From an uncultured Duncaniella sp. (GTDB taxonomy: Bacteria > Bacteroidota > Bacteroidia > Bacteroidales > Muribaculaceae): 64,000 nt of DNA. The translations under genes were made by a program, and so were the position numbers. This document shows, piece after piece, positions 10,401-19,371 of this stretch. How positions within the stretch are numbered: the first letter of the stretch is position 1; each line of letters begins with the position of its first letter. The DNA is taken from the NCBI GenBank assembly GCA_910578515.1, contig CAJTQR010000001.1:1-64000 (forward strand), written 5' to 3'. Under the pieces are notes generated by a model, which had not been told where the DNA came from, made no database searches, and saw only the letters and a list, made by a program, of their open reading frames with translations.

Positions 10401-10430
10401 CAAAGGTAAGAATAAAAATTATACCAACAA
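10401..10430 (-). promoter_or_regulatory. Promoter of the LolC/E-like permease
   Basis: On the minus strand TTG (10430-10428), a 19-bp spacer and TACCTTTG (10408-10401) match the Bacteroidota consensus. The -33 element overlaps the last codons of feoB. The predicted start near 10394 gives a leader of about 50 nt. Confidence 0.7.
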
Positions 10431-12839
10431 GCCTATTTGATAGACTATGAATGCGAATATCCACGCTACAGCAGTGTTGTAGAGTACAGAGAATAGTCCG
10501 TAGCGAGGATTTCCAGTCTCCTTGACAATAGCAGTTACAGTGGCTATACAAGGACAGTAAAGCAATACGAACACCATAAAACTTAGAGCGGCAGCGGCTG
10601 TGAAGTCTGGTTTTCCTGTTGCTGGATTGGGCGCTGTGAGGCGGGTTGAAAGTGTCTGTTCGGAAGCATCCTCATCACCGGTATAGAGTACACCAAGAGT
10701 TGATACCACAATTTCCTTTGCCGGGACTCCAGCAAGAGCCGCCACTGACGCACGCCAATGGAATCCAAGTGGTTCCATGACAGGATTTATAGCTTTGCCC
10801 ATCATCTCAAGATAGCTGTCGTTATTGAGGTCAATTGCAGAATCATCAGCTATAACGTTTGTGCCATCGGCGTTGATAGCGGTGGCTTCCTCATTATGAG
10901 TGGGAAAGTAATTTAGTGCCCACACTAATATGCTTGCGAAGAGAATTATGCCTCCCATCTTTTTCAGATATTGTTCTCCTTTACCCCACATGTGGCGTAG
11001 AGTCGCTTTGAGGGTTGGAATACGGTAGGGAGGAAGTTCCATTACAAATGGAGTCACATCCTCTCCGAAGTAGAAGCGGCGTAATAGACGGGCAGTAAGC
11101 GCAGCGACAAGTATACCTAATATATATATGCTCATGAATACCAAGGTTGCATGATTAGGGAAGAAAGTACCTATGAGTAATACATATATAGGCAGTCGTG
11201 CTGAGCAACTTATGAATGGATTTATCAATATTGTGATGATGCGGCTTGAACGGCTCTCTATAGAACGTGATGCCATGATGGATGGTACGGTACATCCGAA
11301 TCCCATCACTAACGGAATGAATGATTTTCCGTGGAGTCCCAGACGGTGCATAACCTTATCCATTATAAATGCAGCGCGTGCCATGTATCCTGAATCTTCC
11401 ATGAATGATATGCACAGGTAGAGAATCAGAATGTTGGGTAGAAAGACTATGACACCGCCGACACCACCGATTATACCATCAGCAATCAGAGCTTTAAGGG
11501 CACCGTCGGGCAGATGCTCCTTGACAATGTCGCCGAGCCATCCCACAAGGCTTTCAATCCATTCCATAGGGTAGGAGCCAATCTCAAATGTTGCCCAGAA
11601 TATGAAACACATTATGGCGAGAAATATTGGAAAGCCGAAAAGCCTATTGGTCACTATTGTGTCTAAAATATGTGTTGAGGTTATTTCCGAGCTCTTCTCC
11701 TTGACCATTGTCTCAGCGAGGGCACCGGCAATGAAACCGTATTTTTCATTAGCGATTGCCGAGGTTATATCCTCATCTGGATGCAGTTGGTTGAAACGTG
11801 CAAGTTGTTGGTCGCGTAGAGCGAATATCTCGTTGGAGGCCGGAAGCTCCCGTATGAGATTTTCTACTTCAGCATCTTTCTCAAGCAGTTTTATGGCAAG
11901 ATATCGTGGAGAGAAATGTTTCCCGATATATGGGTCAGTCTTCAACTGGTCCTTAAGTTCTTTAAGTGCGTTCTCAATGTCATTGCCGAGACTTATGTGG
12001 ATGTGACGGACTGATTGTTCTGTCCCTTCATGGACACGGATTACGGTGTCAAACAGTTCATCGATTCCTTTGCCGGTTTTAGCTGTCGTAGGTACAATAG
12101 GCACACCAATCATTTTGCCGAGAGTCTTGAAGTCAAGGCGTGTGCCATCGCGCTCAAGTTCGTCATACATATTGAGTGCTATCACCATGCTTCGGTCCAT
12201 GTCAATGAGCTCGGTGGTGAGATAGAGATTACGCTCGAGATTTGAACCATCTACCACATTGATGATTACATCAGGTGTCTCATCTTTCAGATATCTGCGT
12301 ACATAGAGCTCCTCAGGTGAGTAGGACGCAAGAGAATATGTCCCTGGAAGGTCTACGATGTTGAATGTATATCCTTTGTGTTGAAATTTTCCTTTCTTTG
12401 CGTCTACAGTTACTCCGCTGTAATTCCCCACATGCTCGCGAGACCCCGATGCTATATTGAAAAGCGAAGTCTTTCCGCAATTGGGATTGCCGATTAGAGC
12501 GACGTTGATAGTCTTGTGCCTTTGGTTGCTGCGCATGTTTTCCAACATACCATCAGGATTGTCTATCGTATTGGTATGGCTAAGTGCCATTGATTCATGC
12601 TCTGAATTACCGCTGATTACATCAACTTCTACGAGTTCAGCCTCTGAGCGCCGTAGTGATACCTCATAGTCCATTATCTGATATTTGATAGGGTCCTTTA
12701 ATGGGGCAGCCATCAATACCTTTATTTCGCGTCCTTTCACAAAACCCATTTCAATCATGCGTTTGCGAAATGCTCCATGTCCTAATATCTTGACCACAAT
12801 TGCTTTGTCGCCTGTGGAAAGTTGAGATAGTCTCTTCAT
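10419..12839 (-). CDS. feoB: Ferrous iron transporter, FeoA-FeoB fusion
   Basis: FeoB imports Fe2+ across the inner membrane using a GTP-binding domain; FeoA is its small SH3-like partner and here is fused in front. From the ATG at 12839 (MKRLSQLSTGDKAIVV) the protein has 806 residues. FeoA occupies about 1-75. The G domain has GNPNCGKTS (G1), DLPGTYSL (G3) and NMYD (G4), and the membrane part has paired Gate motifs such as GFGCTVPSIMASRS. An upstream start at 12911 would add 24 residues lacking FeoA similarity, so I prefer 12839. The fusion is common in Bacteroidales. No Fur box could be recognised by eye. Confidence 0.96.
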   Translation of the reverse strand: MKRLSQLSTGDKAIVVKILGHGAFRKRMIEMGFVKGREIKVLMAAPLKDPIKYQIMDYEVSLRRSEAELVEVDVISGNSEHESMALSHTNTIDNPDGMLENMRSNQRHKTINVALIGNPNCGKTSLFNIASGSREHVGNYSGVTVDAKKGKFQHKGYTFNIVDLPGTYSLASYSPEELYVRRYLKDETPDVIINVVDGSNLERNLYLTTELIDMDRSMVIALNMYDELERDGTRLDFKTLGKMIGVPIVPTTAKTGKGIDELFDTVIRVHEGTEQSVRHIHISLGNDIENALKELKDQLKTDPYIGKHFSPRYLAIKLLEKDAEVENLIRELPASNEIFALRDQQLARFNQLHPDEDITSAIANEKYGFIAGALAETMVKEKSSEITSTHILDTIVTNRLFGFPIFLAIMCFIFWATFEIGSYPMEWIESLVGWLGDIVKEHLPDGALKALIADGIIGGVGGVIVFLPNILILYLCISFMEDSGYMARAAFIMDKVMHRLGLHGKSFIPLVMGFGCTVPSIMASRSIESRSSRIITILINPFISCSARLPIYVLLIGTFFPNHATLVFMSIYILGILVAALTARLLRRFYFGEDVTPFVMELPPYRIPTLKATLRHMWGKGEQYLKKMGGIILFASILVWALNYFPTHNEEATAINADGTNVIADDSAIDLNNDSYLEMMGKAINPVMEPLGFHWRASVAALAGVPAKEIVVSTLGVLYTGDEDASEQTLSTRLTAPNPATGKPDFTAAAALSFMVFVLLYCPCIATVTAIVKETGNPRYGLFSVLYNTAVAWIFAFIVYQIGLLV

Positions 12840-12908
12840 GATGATTAATTTTAATCGTTGCCTATGGCGCGGGGAAGTGATGCGCTGATATATGCGGTAA
12901 CAAACATG

Positions 12909-12939
12909 CAAATTTCGTGATTATTCTTGAGAGCTCAAA
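12909..12939 (-). promoter_or_regulatory. Probable feoAB promoter
   Basis: On the minus strand TTTG (12939-12936), a 19-bp spacer and GAAATTTG (12916-12909) match the consensus except for the first base of the -7 box. The predicted leader before the 12839 ATG is about 60 nt. The rest of the 242-bp gap to porV shows no gene. Confidence 0.5.
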
Positions 12940-13081
12940 TACCTAAAAATAGTGATATTTTATTTTTCAACATGTAAGACTCAAGTTCGGGTAATGCTTG
13001 AGTTGTGTCTTGATAAGATGGTATCAATGCAATATTTTTAATGTTTTTAAGTTATAAGTAATGAAGATGGCTTAGAAACAG

Positions 13082-14281
13082 ATGAATTCGAATCGAAAAA
13101 TATATCTCTTGTTATCATTTCTGACATGCATTGCATTTGGCGTGTATGCTGAGGGTAAAGATGATTTTAATCCCGTGCAGACTGGAGTGACCTCATTAGG
13201 AATTACCCCTGATGCGCGCGGTGCGGCTATGGGTGATATAGGAGCAGCTACTGACCCGGATGTAAATAGTCAGTTCTGGAATCCGTCAAAGTATCCTTTT
13301 GCGTATAGCCGTGGTGCGGTTGGTATAAGTTATACCCCCTGGTTGCGCAAAATTGTAAATGACATATATATAGCCTATCTTGCCGGCTTTTGGAAGATTG
13401 GAGGAGAGGATATTCAGGCAATTTCTGCTTCTTTGCGGTATTTTTCCCTGGGGGAGGTTACTACAACTTCTCCCGGTCAGACTGGGGAGGGACAATCGCT
13501 TAATCCATATGAGATGGCTGTGGATATAGGATATTCGCGCAAATTGTCAGAGAATTACTCAATGGGTATTGTGTTCCGTTATATTTATAGCGACCTTGGG
13601 TTCAGTGACAGTTATGCTGGTGACCAATCGACCGGCGCGTCCGCTTTTGCAGCGGATATATCCGGTTATTATACCTCTTATCCTATTGTAGGTAGAAATG
13701 AGTGCCAGTGGTCATGGGGATGGAATCTCTCCAATATAGGTACAAAAGTATCTTATAACCATGGTGATAATCCAGCATTTCTTCCAACTAATTTGCGTAT
13801 AGGCACTACATTTACATTCCCTCTTGCAAATTATCATAATCTTACGTTGGGTTTGGATTTGAATAAACTTCTTGTGCCCACCATGCCTCGTCGTATTGAT
13901 TATGAAGATGGTAGTGATGGTGAGATAGATTATGTAAAAGCTTACAAGGATTGGCAAGACATGTCGCCTATTACTGGCATTTTCAAGTCATTCAGCGATG
14001 CTCCTGGCGGATTTAAGGAAGAATTGCGTGAAATAGGTGTTTCTCTTGGCGCTGAGTATAGTTATAACCAGCAGTTTTTTCTACGTGGTGGCTATTATTA
14101 TCAAAATCCTAAAAAAGGGAATCAGCAATATTTAGGTATAGGAGCAGGCTTTGCATTCAAGGCATTGCGTCTTGATGCCTCCTATATGGTGGCTACGGCG
14201 CAGACATCTCCACTTGACCAGACTCTTCGTTTTACCCTTACGTTTGATATGGATGGGATAAAAGATATTTTCGGGATTTAA
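13082..14281 (+). CDS. porV: PorV-family outer-membrane protein (type IX secretion)
   Basis: PorV is an outer-membrane beta-barrel that shuttles cargo from the type IX secretion translocon to the surface attachment complex. The 399-residue protein has a signal peptide (about 1-24) and then the PorV signature region: SLGITPDARGAAMGDIGAATDPDV followed closely by FWNPSKYPF. The rest alternates as a barrel. The C-terminal strand runs LRFTLTFDMDGIKDIFGI. No other type IX gene is in the window, and PorV-like proteins occur in Bacteroidales with or without a complete system, so a secretion role is inferred. ispF follows after 51 bp on the same strand. Confidence 0.88.
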   Translation: MNSNRKIYLLLSFLTCIAFGVYAEGKDDFNPVQTGVTSLGITPDARGAAMGDIGAATDPDVNSQFWNPSKYPFAYSRGAVGISYTPWLRKIVNDIYIAYLAGFWKIGGEDIQAISASLRYFSLGEVTTTSPGQTGEGQSLNPYEMAVDIGYSRKLSENYSMGIVFRYIYSDLGFSDSYAGDQSTGASAFAADISGYYTSYPIVGRNECQWSWGWNLSNIGTKVSYNHGDNPAFLPTNLRIGTTFTFPLANYHNLTLGLDLNKLLVPTMPRRIDYEDGSDGEIDYVKAYKDWQDMSPITGIFKSFSDAPGGFKEELREIGVSLGAEYSYNQQFFLRGGYYYQNPKKGNQQYLGIGAGFAFKALRLDASYMVATAQTSPLDQTLRFTLTFDMDGIKDIFGI

Positions 14282-14332
14282 CGTTAAGAGATTTTTTAAA
14301 GAATTATTTAAACAGTAGATAAAAAAGTTTTT

Positions 14333-14818
14333 ATGATACGTACTGGAATTGGTTATGATGTGCATAAATTGGTGACAGACCGCCGATTGATACTTTGTGG
14401 GGTTGATATTCCCTATGAAAAAGGTTTGCTTGGTCATAGCGATGCGGATGTGGCTCTGCATGCTCTTTCCGACGCTATACTTGGGGCTGCTGCTATGCGC
14501 GATATAGGTTACCATTTCCCGGATACTGACCAGGCGTATGCAGGAGCTGATTCCAGAGTGCTTCTCAGGGCAGTTGTAGACATTGTTGAGGCTAAGGGCT
14601 TTGTGATAAATAATGTGGATGTCACTATAATTGCTCAGCGTCCTAAATTATTAAACTATATTCCGGAAATGATTGAGAATATTGCCGCAGACCTCTCGAT
14701 TTCAATTGATTGTGTTTCTGTTAAAGCTACTACAACGGAACATCTCGGTTTCACCGGTAGGGGAGAAGGAATAGCATCTATGGCTATTGCAACATTGGAG
14801 TCCTCTCCATCTCGCTGA
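14333..14818 (+). CDS. ispF: 2-C-methyl-D-erythritol 2,4-cyclodiphosphate synthase
   Basis: IspF cyclises CDP-methylerythritol 2-phosphate to MEcPP in the non-mevalonate isoprenoid pathway. It is a cytosolic trimer with zinc at each active site. The metal ligands Asp9 and His11 lie in GIGYDVH, and the third lies in the GHSDADVALHAL region (His43). Other family blocks present are GYHFPDTD, the NVDVTIIAQRPKL loop, and VKATTTEHLGFTGRGEGIAS near the C-terminus. The length of 161 residues is standard. Isoprenoid precursor supply links it functionally to uppP farther right, but the genes are not neighbours. A short palindrome overlaps the stop codon. Confidence 0.98.
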   Translation: MIRTGIGYDVHKLVTDRRLILCGVDIPYEKGLLGHSDADVALHALSDAILGAAAMRDIGYHFPDTDQAYAGADSRVLLRAVVDIVEAKGFVINNVDVTIIAQRPKLLNYIPEMIENIAADLSISIDCVSVKATTTEHLGFTGRGEGIASMAIATLESSPSR

Positions 14819-14831
14819 TATGTTATCAGCG
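14813..14831. other. 8-bp hairpin overlapping the ispF stop
   Basis: The sequence cgctgata-tgt-tatcagcg is a perfect 8-bp stem with a 3-nt loop and contains the ispF stop codon. It has no immediate T run, although a T-rich stretch follows about 20 bp later. It could be a weak terminator or a transcript-stabilising hairpin. Confidence 0.4.
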
Positions 14832-14892
14832 CAAACATGATTTAAAACGTTTTTCAGGGCTTTTCCATGATGTGTGTTTGGTAATTATTATG

Positions 14893-14900
14893 TAACTTTG
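14893..14900 (+). promoter_or_regulatory. -7 element directly before the iron-sulfur lipoprotein gene
   Basis: TAACTTTG is an exact consensus -7 box ending 6 bp before the ATG at 14907. Transcription would start at or beside the start codon, implying a leaderless or nearly leaderless mRNA. No good -33 element is visible at 19-20 bp upstream, so strength is uncertain. Confidence 0.45.
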
Positions 14901-14906
14901 CACGGT

Positions 14907-15374
14907 ATGGAGAAGATTAGTCGAAGAGAATGGCTGGCTCGTGTCGGGAGTTTTACTCTTGGCTCTGTCTTTTTGTCTTCTTGTGACTCGAATGTGACGA
15001 GGGGCATAGGAACGGATATGACCGCTACTTCGGAAAATGAATCCATTTTGTTAGAAAAGGTCAATTGTCGCCGTTGTTATGCTTGCATGCCTTGTCGGTA
15101 TGGAGTTGATATTCCGGCGAATTTTATATTTCTAAATTCAGCGTTGACCGAAGGGGAGATTCCTGCTACCTCCGAATCTCCAGATTTCTATAGTAAAGGC
15201 TTGGATTTTCTTGCGCGTTACGAGACTGTTTTAACTGATGGCGCGCAGGCACAGCATTGTATTGATTGTGGAGAATGCAGCCAGATTTGCCGTCACGGCG
15301 TGAATATATCTGCCGAACTTGAAAAAATAACAGCGCTTACTGATATGTTGCGCAATTATCGTGCTAAGGAATGA
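14907..15374 (+). CDS. Putative exported 2x[4Fe-4S] ferredoxin-like lipoprotein
   Basis: From the ATG at 14907 the product has 155 residues. The N-terminus reads SRREWLARVGSFTLGSVFLSSC. It combines a twin-arginine-like motif (Arg6-Arg7), a hydrophobic stretch and a lipobox cysteine (Cys26), so export and membrane anchoring are likely. Two cysteine clusters follow, C54-C57-C60-C63 and C118-C121-C124-C128. They resemble the ferredoxin-like tail of certain aldo/keto reductases (CxxCxxCMPCxxGVDIPANF), here without any reductase domain. The stop overlaps the next gene (ATGA), so the two are translationally coupled and probably form one electron-transfer unit. I cannot name its redox partner. An upstream GTG at 14874 is less likely because it precedes the signal motif. 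Confidence 0.72.
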   Translation: MEKISRREWLARVGSFTLGSVFLSSCDSNVTRGIGTDMTATSENESILLEKVNCRRCYACMPCRYGVDIPANFIFLNSALTEGEIPATSESPDFYSKGLDFLARYETVLTDGAQAQHCIDCGECSQICRHGVNISAELEKITALTDMLRNYRAKE

Positions 15375-16879
15375 CTACAGGTAGGTATCTTCGAATCATC
15401 CGTATTATTGTTGCAATTGTCAGTCTTTCGCTGATGACCGGGCTATTTGTGGATTATGGCATGACATTTCTGCGTATAGCTGGATGGATTGCGAAAATTC
15501 AATTTCTTCCTGCAACAATGGCATTTTCGCTCGCCACTTTCATTATTTGGCTTATTGTGACTCTTTGCTTTGGTAGAATTTATTGTTCTACAGTATGCCC
15601 TTTAGGAGTCTATCAGGATATATGTGCACGACTTAACCGTCTTGGAAGTATATATGATACTCGCCGTGCTTATCATTATCAGCCACAAGCACGAAAGCTG
15701 AGGAATATAGTGCTTTTTATTGTAGTGGTTTCAATATTTCTCGGGATTTCCTTTATAACCACCGTTATTGACCCCTATAGTATTTATGGACGGTTCTGTA
15801 TTGATATCCTGCGTCCGCTATGGGGATTGATATTAAACCTGAAAGCCATGATTGAGGGTTCCCCGGCTGTGCGAATAGCTTTTGCCTCAGCCTTCGGAAT
15901 GTCGCTTACCGTAGTTGTAATGATTGTGATAAGTGTGCTTGCTTTCAGAAATGGACGAACTTTCTGCAACACAATCTGCCCTGTCGGTACCACATTAAGC
16001 TATATATCCCGTTACTCAGTCTTTAGGTTTGATATAAATACCGATAAGTGCACTCAGTGTCGCAAATGTGAGCAGGTATGTAAGTCATCATGTATAAATT
16101 TGAATGACCATGTCGTGGATATGTCTCGTTGTGTGGTATGCTTTGATTGTTTACCGGTTTGTCCCAACGATGCGATACACTATACTTATACTCGCCATCA
16201 GCTATCAATTCCGCTTATGCAGAAAGTGCGGGGACCATTGGCAGGAAGCACAGCGGGTATGGATGCAGGTCGTCGTACATTTATGATTTTAGGTGCGTTA
16301 ACGGCAACTTCTCCGATTGCGGCTAAACTCAATAAGGTAACCGGTAGAATTGAGGCTATATCTTTAGGGCAGGCGCCCTCTTCACCGTTGCTCGCTGTGA
16401 CTCCTCCCGGGATAGGTTCTCGGCGGGAGTTCCTTGACCGGTGCACTGCATGTGGTTTATGTGTGGCACATTGCCCTCAGAAAGTTCTGGTTCCGTCAGT
16501 ATCACAATATGGGTTGCTAAGGATATTGCATCCAGTGATGGATTACGACCGGTCCTGGTGTCTGTACAATTGTGTGAAATGTGCTAATCTATGTCCGACT
16601 GGAGCACTTCTCCCTCTTACTGTTAAGGAAAAGCATCGGAGCCGGATAGGTGTGGCACAGGTTAACAGAGATTTGTGTATATCATATTCAGAGAAAGTCA
16701 AATGTGGGGCATGTGCCAGTCGATGTCCTGTAGATGCGATAACTATGATATCTTCCGGAGAGGAAGAACATGGCGCGTATCCGGTGATAGCCCATGACGT
16801 TTGTGTCGGTTGCGGGGCATGTCAGTATATTTGTCCATCCACTCCAATAAAGGCAATTGTGGTTAATGGATTAGCTTGA
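15371..16879 (+). CDS. Polyferredoxin membrane protein, NapH-NapG-like fusion
   Basis: The 502-residue protein joins two known modules. Residues 1-275 resemble NapH/YccM: several membrane helices, two motifs of the CxxxCP type (CFGRIYCSTVCPLG about 66-79, and GRTFCNTICPVG about 195-206), and two ferredoxin clusters (about 227-237, 254-264). Residues 295-502 resemble NapG/MauM: an internal twin-arginine segment GRRTFMILGALTATSP (Arg301-Arg302) and four more cysteine clusters (about 358-369, 397-408, 435-452, 478-488). Such proteins pass electrons between the quinone pool and periplasmic reductases. No reductase gene is adjacent, so the terminal partner is unknown. It overlaps the preceding lipoprotein gene by 4 nt. 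Confidence 0.8.
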   Translation: MTTGRYLRIIRIIVAIVSLSLMTGLFVDYGMTFLRIAGWIAKIQFLPATMAFSLATFIIWLIVTLCFGRIYCSTVCPLGVYQDICARLNRLGSIYDTRRAYHYQPQARKLRNIVLFIVVVSIFLGISFITTVIDPYSIYGRFCIDILRPLWGLILNLKAMIEGSPAVRIAFASAFGMSLTVVVMIVISVLAFRNGRTFCNTICPVGTTLSYISRYSVFRFDINTDKCTQCRKCEQVCKSSCINLNDHVVDMSRCVVCFDCLPVCPNDAIHYTYTRHQLSIPLMQKVRGPLAGSTAGMDAGRRTFMILGALTATSPIAAKLNKVTGRIEAISLGQAPSSPLLAVTPPGIGSRREFLDRCTACGLCVAHCPQKVLVPSVSQYGLLRILHPVMDYDRSWCLYNCVKCANLCPTGALLPLTVKEKHRSRIGVAQVNRDLCISYSEKVKCGACASRCPVDAITMISSGEEEHGAYPVIAHDVCVGCGACQYICPSTPIKAIVVNGLA

Positions 16880-16912
16880 ATCGATTAATTAGTTGTAGAA
16901 AATATAATATAG

Positions 16913-17707
16913 ATGAAACAATATCTTGAACTACTGAATAAAATAATGACTGAAGGGGTTGACCGTGGTGACCGCACAGGAACGGGTACCCGCAGTATAT
17001 TCGGTCATCAGATGCGCTTTGACCTTAAAGACGGTTTTCCGTTGCTGACCACGAAGAAGTTGCATCTTAAATCGATAATATATGAGTTGTTGTGGTTCCT
17101 CAAAGGTGATACGAATGTAAAGTATCTTCAGGACCATGGTGTCAGGATATGGAATGAATGGGCACGTCCTGACGGAGACCTTGGGCATGTCTACGGGTAT
17201 CAGTGGCGTTCCTGGGGTGATTATAAGGGTGGTCATATCGACCAGATAAAAGAGGTAGTGGAGACCATTAAGAATAATCCTGAATCTCGCCGTATCATTG
17301 TGAGCGCATGGAATGTAGCTGATATACCTGATATGGCGCTTCCTCCATGCCATCTGTTATTTCAGTTTTATGTTGCCAATGGCAGACTTTCATTGATGTT
17401 GTATCAGCGTAGTGCTGATTGCTTCCTTGGAGTGCCGTTTAATATCGCTTCCTATGCGCTGTTATTGCTTATGATGGCGCAGGTCACGGGACTGGAGCCG
17501 GGAGAGTTTGTGCATACCCTCGGGGATACGCACATTTATCACAATCATTTCGAGCAGGTTAAGGAGCAGCTTTCTCGTACTCCAGGAGTGCTTCCAAAAA
17601 TGAAACTAAATCCGGAGATTAAAGATATTTTCGATTTTAAATACGAGGACTTTGAGCTTGTAGATTATGTGGCTCAACCTCATATTAAAGCCACAGTTGC
17701 CGTATGA
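16913..17707 (+). CDS. thyA: Thymidylate synthase
   Basis: ThyA methylates dUMP to dTMP using methylene-tetrahydrofolate and releases dihydrofolate. All 264 residues match the family in length. Visible motifs are DRTGTGTRSIFGHQMRFDL at the N-terminus, the catalytic cysteine Cys146 in LPPCHLLFQFY, and the RSADCFLGVPFNIASYALL block. HTLGDTHIYHNH lies near the C-terminus. The stop overlaps the folA start by 4 nt, coupling it to the enzyme that recycles its folate product. There is a 33-bp gap to the preceding iron-sulfur gene and no clear promoter between them. Confidence 0.99.
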   Translation: MKQYLELLNKIMTEGVDRGDRTGTGTRSIFGHQMRFDLKDGFPLLTTKKLHLKSIIYELLWFLKGDTNVKYLQDHGVRIWNEWARPDGDLGHVYGYQWRSWGDYKGGHIDQIKEVVETIKNNPESRRIIVSAWNVADIPDMALPPCHLLFQFYVANGRLSLMLYQRSADCFLGVPFNIASYALLLLMMAQVTGLEPGEFVHTLGDTHIYHNHFEQVKEQLSRTPGVLPKMKLNPEIKDIFDFKYEDFELVDYVAQPHIKATVAV

Positions 17708-18204
17708 TTATAACTATTATAGTCGCTTGCACGAGAGATTTTGCTATTGGAGACAAGGGTGACCTTCTATACCATATCAGCGATGATTTAAAACGATTTA
17801 AAGCGCTTACCATGGGGCATCCTATTATAATGGGGCGAAAGACTTTCGAGTCATTCCCAAAGGGGGCGCTCCCTGGTCGACGTAATATTGTGGTTACTCG
17901 TAATCTTGCTTATACAGCACCTTCTGTTGAGACTGCTGTGTCTATTGAGGAAGCTATAGCTATGTGTGAAGGTGTGGATGAACTTTTTATAATAGGCGGA
18001 GGTGAAATTTATGCTCAGGCATTGAAGTTAGCTGACAAAATCGAGCTTACGCTCATAGATGCGGAAAAACCTGATGCCGATACCCGCTTCCCTTTGCTTG
18101 ATTCAAAGGTGTGGCAGATACCGGCACCGAATTTTGACCGACTCGATGCCAAGACTTCCGTTAAGTATGCTTTTTTGACCGTCAGAAGAATTATGTGCAG
18201 TTGA
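17704..18204 (+). CDS. folA: Dihydrofolate reductase
   Basis: FolA reduces the dihydrofolate made by ThyA to tetrahydrofolate with NADPH. The 166-residue protein begins IITIIVACTRDFAIGDKGDL and carries the acidic substrate-binding residue in HISDDLKRFK. It also has GRKTFESFP, the cofactor loop PGRRNIVVTRN, and IIGGGEIYAQAL near residue 100. The length and motif order are those of a normal chromosomal DHFR. It overlaps thyA by 4 nt. The window also holds a folK-like gene at 26.7 kb, but it is not in this operon. Confidence 0.98.
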   Translation: MIITIIVACTRDFAIGDKGDLLYHISDDLKRFKALTMGHPIIMGRKTFESFPKGALPGRRNIVVTRNLAYTAPSVETAVSIEEAIAMCEGVDELFIIGGGEIYAQALKLADKIELTLIDAEKPDADTRFPLLDSKVWQIPAPNFDRLDAKTSVKYAFLTVRRIMCS

Positions 18205-18286
18205 TTATAATGACGGAGCAAGCATTTGCTTAATGGGGTCCGGCATATCTGTCGTATAGTGTCATATGCTGTAAGAGTATTTTATG

Positions 18287-18913
18287 CTATTTCTTATATT
18301 GGGGTAGTACAGGTACCGGGAATTTGGAGAATAATGTTTGTACAGCTTCCGCTATGCCTTGTAAGTTACGGAATTGTGTATCTCCGTTATCAAGTATAGT
18401 TCCGACAGATGCTGAGAATAGAGCCTCCTTATCGGCTATATTCACCATATCCATAGTTAGTACACCTTCATCGAATATGCCGGTAATCATTTGGGCATTT
18501 GAATAGTAATTGTAGTAATCATAATCGGGCCAATAGTAACCGCGAGGATACATGAACCACGGACCGTAACCGCGATAATACGGACCGGCATATGGATAAG
18601 CTCCGGGTGGAATAACGGGTTGGGTAGCAATTTCTTTCTTGACGGTTAGACCAATATTTATAAGCAATGGTGAGTTAGGGTCTTCTGTATACCCTCGTTC
18701 TACCATCTGTTCGCGGATTGCAGCTGCGATATTATAATAAGTCACCATTTCCATTCCGGGAGGCAATTTCCCCTCCTCTGGAGTGATGATGCGGAATGTT
18801 GTGTAATCCCTAAGATTTGAGTCGTTGTAAATGGTACTTGATACCAAATTAAACGGGCTACATCCTGATAATAACAGTCCTATTAAAGCTATTAGTCCGT
18901 ATAACTTTTTCAT
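18287..18913 (-). CDS. DUF4136-type lipoprotein
   Basis: The product has 208 residues when started at MKKLYG (18913). The signal peptide ends in the lipobox LLLSGC, giving a membrane lipoprotein. The following region (YTTFRIITPEEGKLPPGMEM, then AAIREQMVERGYTE) and the later ITGIFDEGVLTMDMVN segment fit DUF4136, a family of unknown function common in Bacteroidota. Between them, residues about 104-140 form an unusual Tyr/Gly/Pro-rich stretch (for example YAGPYYRGYGPW), likely flexible. It is convergent with thyA-folA and has no operon partner. Confidence 0.75.
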   Translation of the reverse strand: MKKLYGLIALIGLLLSGCSPFNLVSSTIYNDSNLRDYTTFRIITPEEGKLPPGMEMVTYYNIAAAIREQMVERGYTEDPNSPLLINIGLTVKKEIATQPVIPPGAYPYAGPYYRGYGPWFMYPRGYYWPDYDYYNYYSNAQMITGIFDEGVLTMDMVNIADKEALFSASVGTILDNGDTQFRNLQGIAEAVQTLFSKFPVPVLPQYKK

Positions 18914-19131
18914 AATCAAAATATTGTTTAAGATAATTGTTATAAGAAAAACATTTTGATTGATTAAAAAGTTCCAAAAATCAAACTTTACTCAATGAAA
19001 ATTTGGTTAATTGGTGGTAATGCCTTAATTTTGAACCGCAAACGACAAACATGAAAAAATTTCACACATATTTGTAAACAGCTAACTACTCTTAACAATT
19101 TATAACACTCAACACTCTTAAACTAAACAAA

Positions 19132-19371
19132 ATGGATGATATTACCGACCTTTTCAACGATATGCTGCATCAGTATGGCAGTGTAGACATCGCCGAGGCG
19201 GAATTTAAGAAAATGATTCATGAGAATCCTGAAGTGCGCCAGCAATACCGTGACTGGTGTCATGAAGTAGGCAGTTCTGAAAAGAAAGGCTTTTTGGACT
19301 ACTGCGAGGAGTATCTTGAGTCACAAGAGTCTGTTTGGGACAATTTAAAAGAAGATTTTGAGGATGAATAA
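19132..19371 (+). CDS. Small acidic conserved-type protein, unknown function
   Basis: I do not recognise this 79-residue protein. It is strongly acidic, with a C-terminal end of SVWDNLKEDFEDE, and looks helical with no signal peptide or membrane segment. It contains two cysteines (in YRDWCHEVG and LDYCEEYLES). It overlaps the agmatine deiminase start by 8 nt, so it is probably translated with the agmatine pathway genes. The upstream 200 bp is A/T-rich with only a weak -7-like CATATTTG at 19067-19074. A regulatory or scaffolding role for the pathway would be a guess. Confidence 0.75.
   Translation: MDDITDLFNDMLHQYGSVDIAEAEFKKMIHENPEVRQQYRDWCHEVGSSEKKGFLDYCEEYLESQESVWDNLKEDFEDE

Noticed and set aside
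15371..16879. Second SRREFL motif (about residues 350-355) considered as another Tat signal
   Set aside because: It is followed directly by the ferredoxin cysteines, with no hydrophobic stretch after it, so it is the normal lead-in to a ferredoxin domain.
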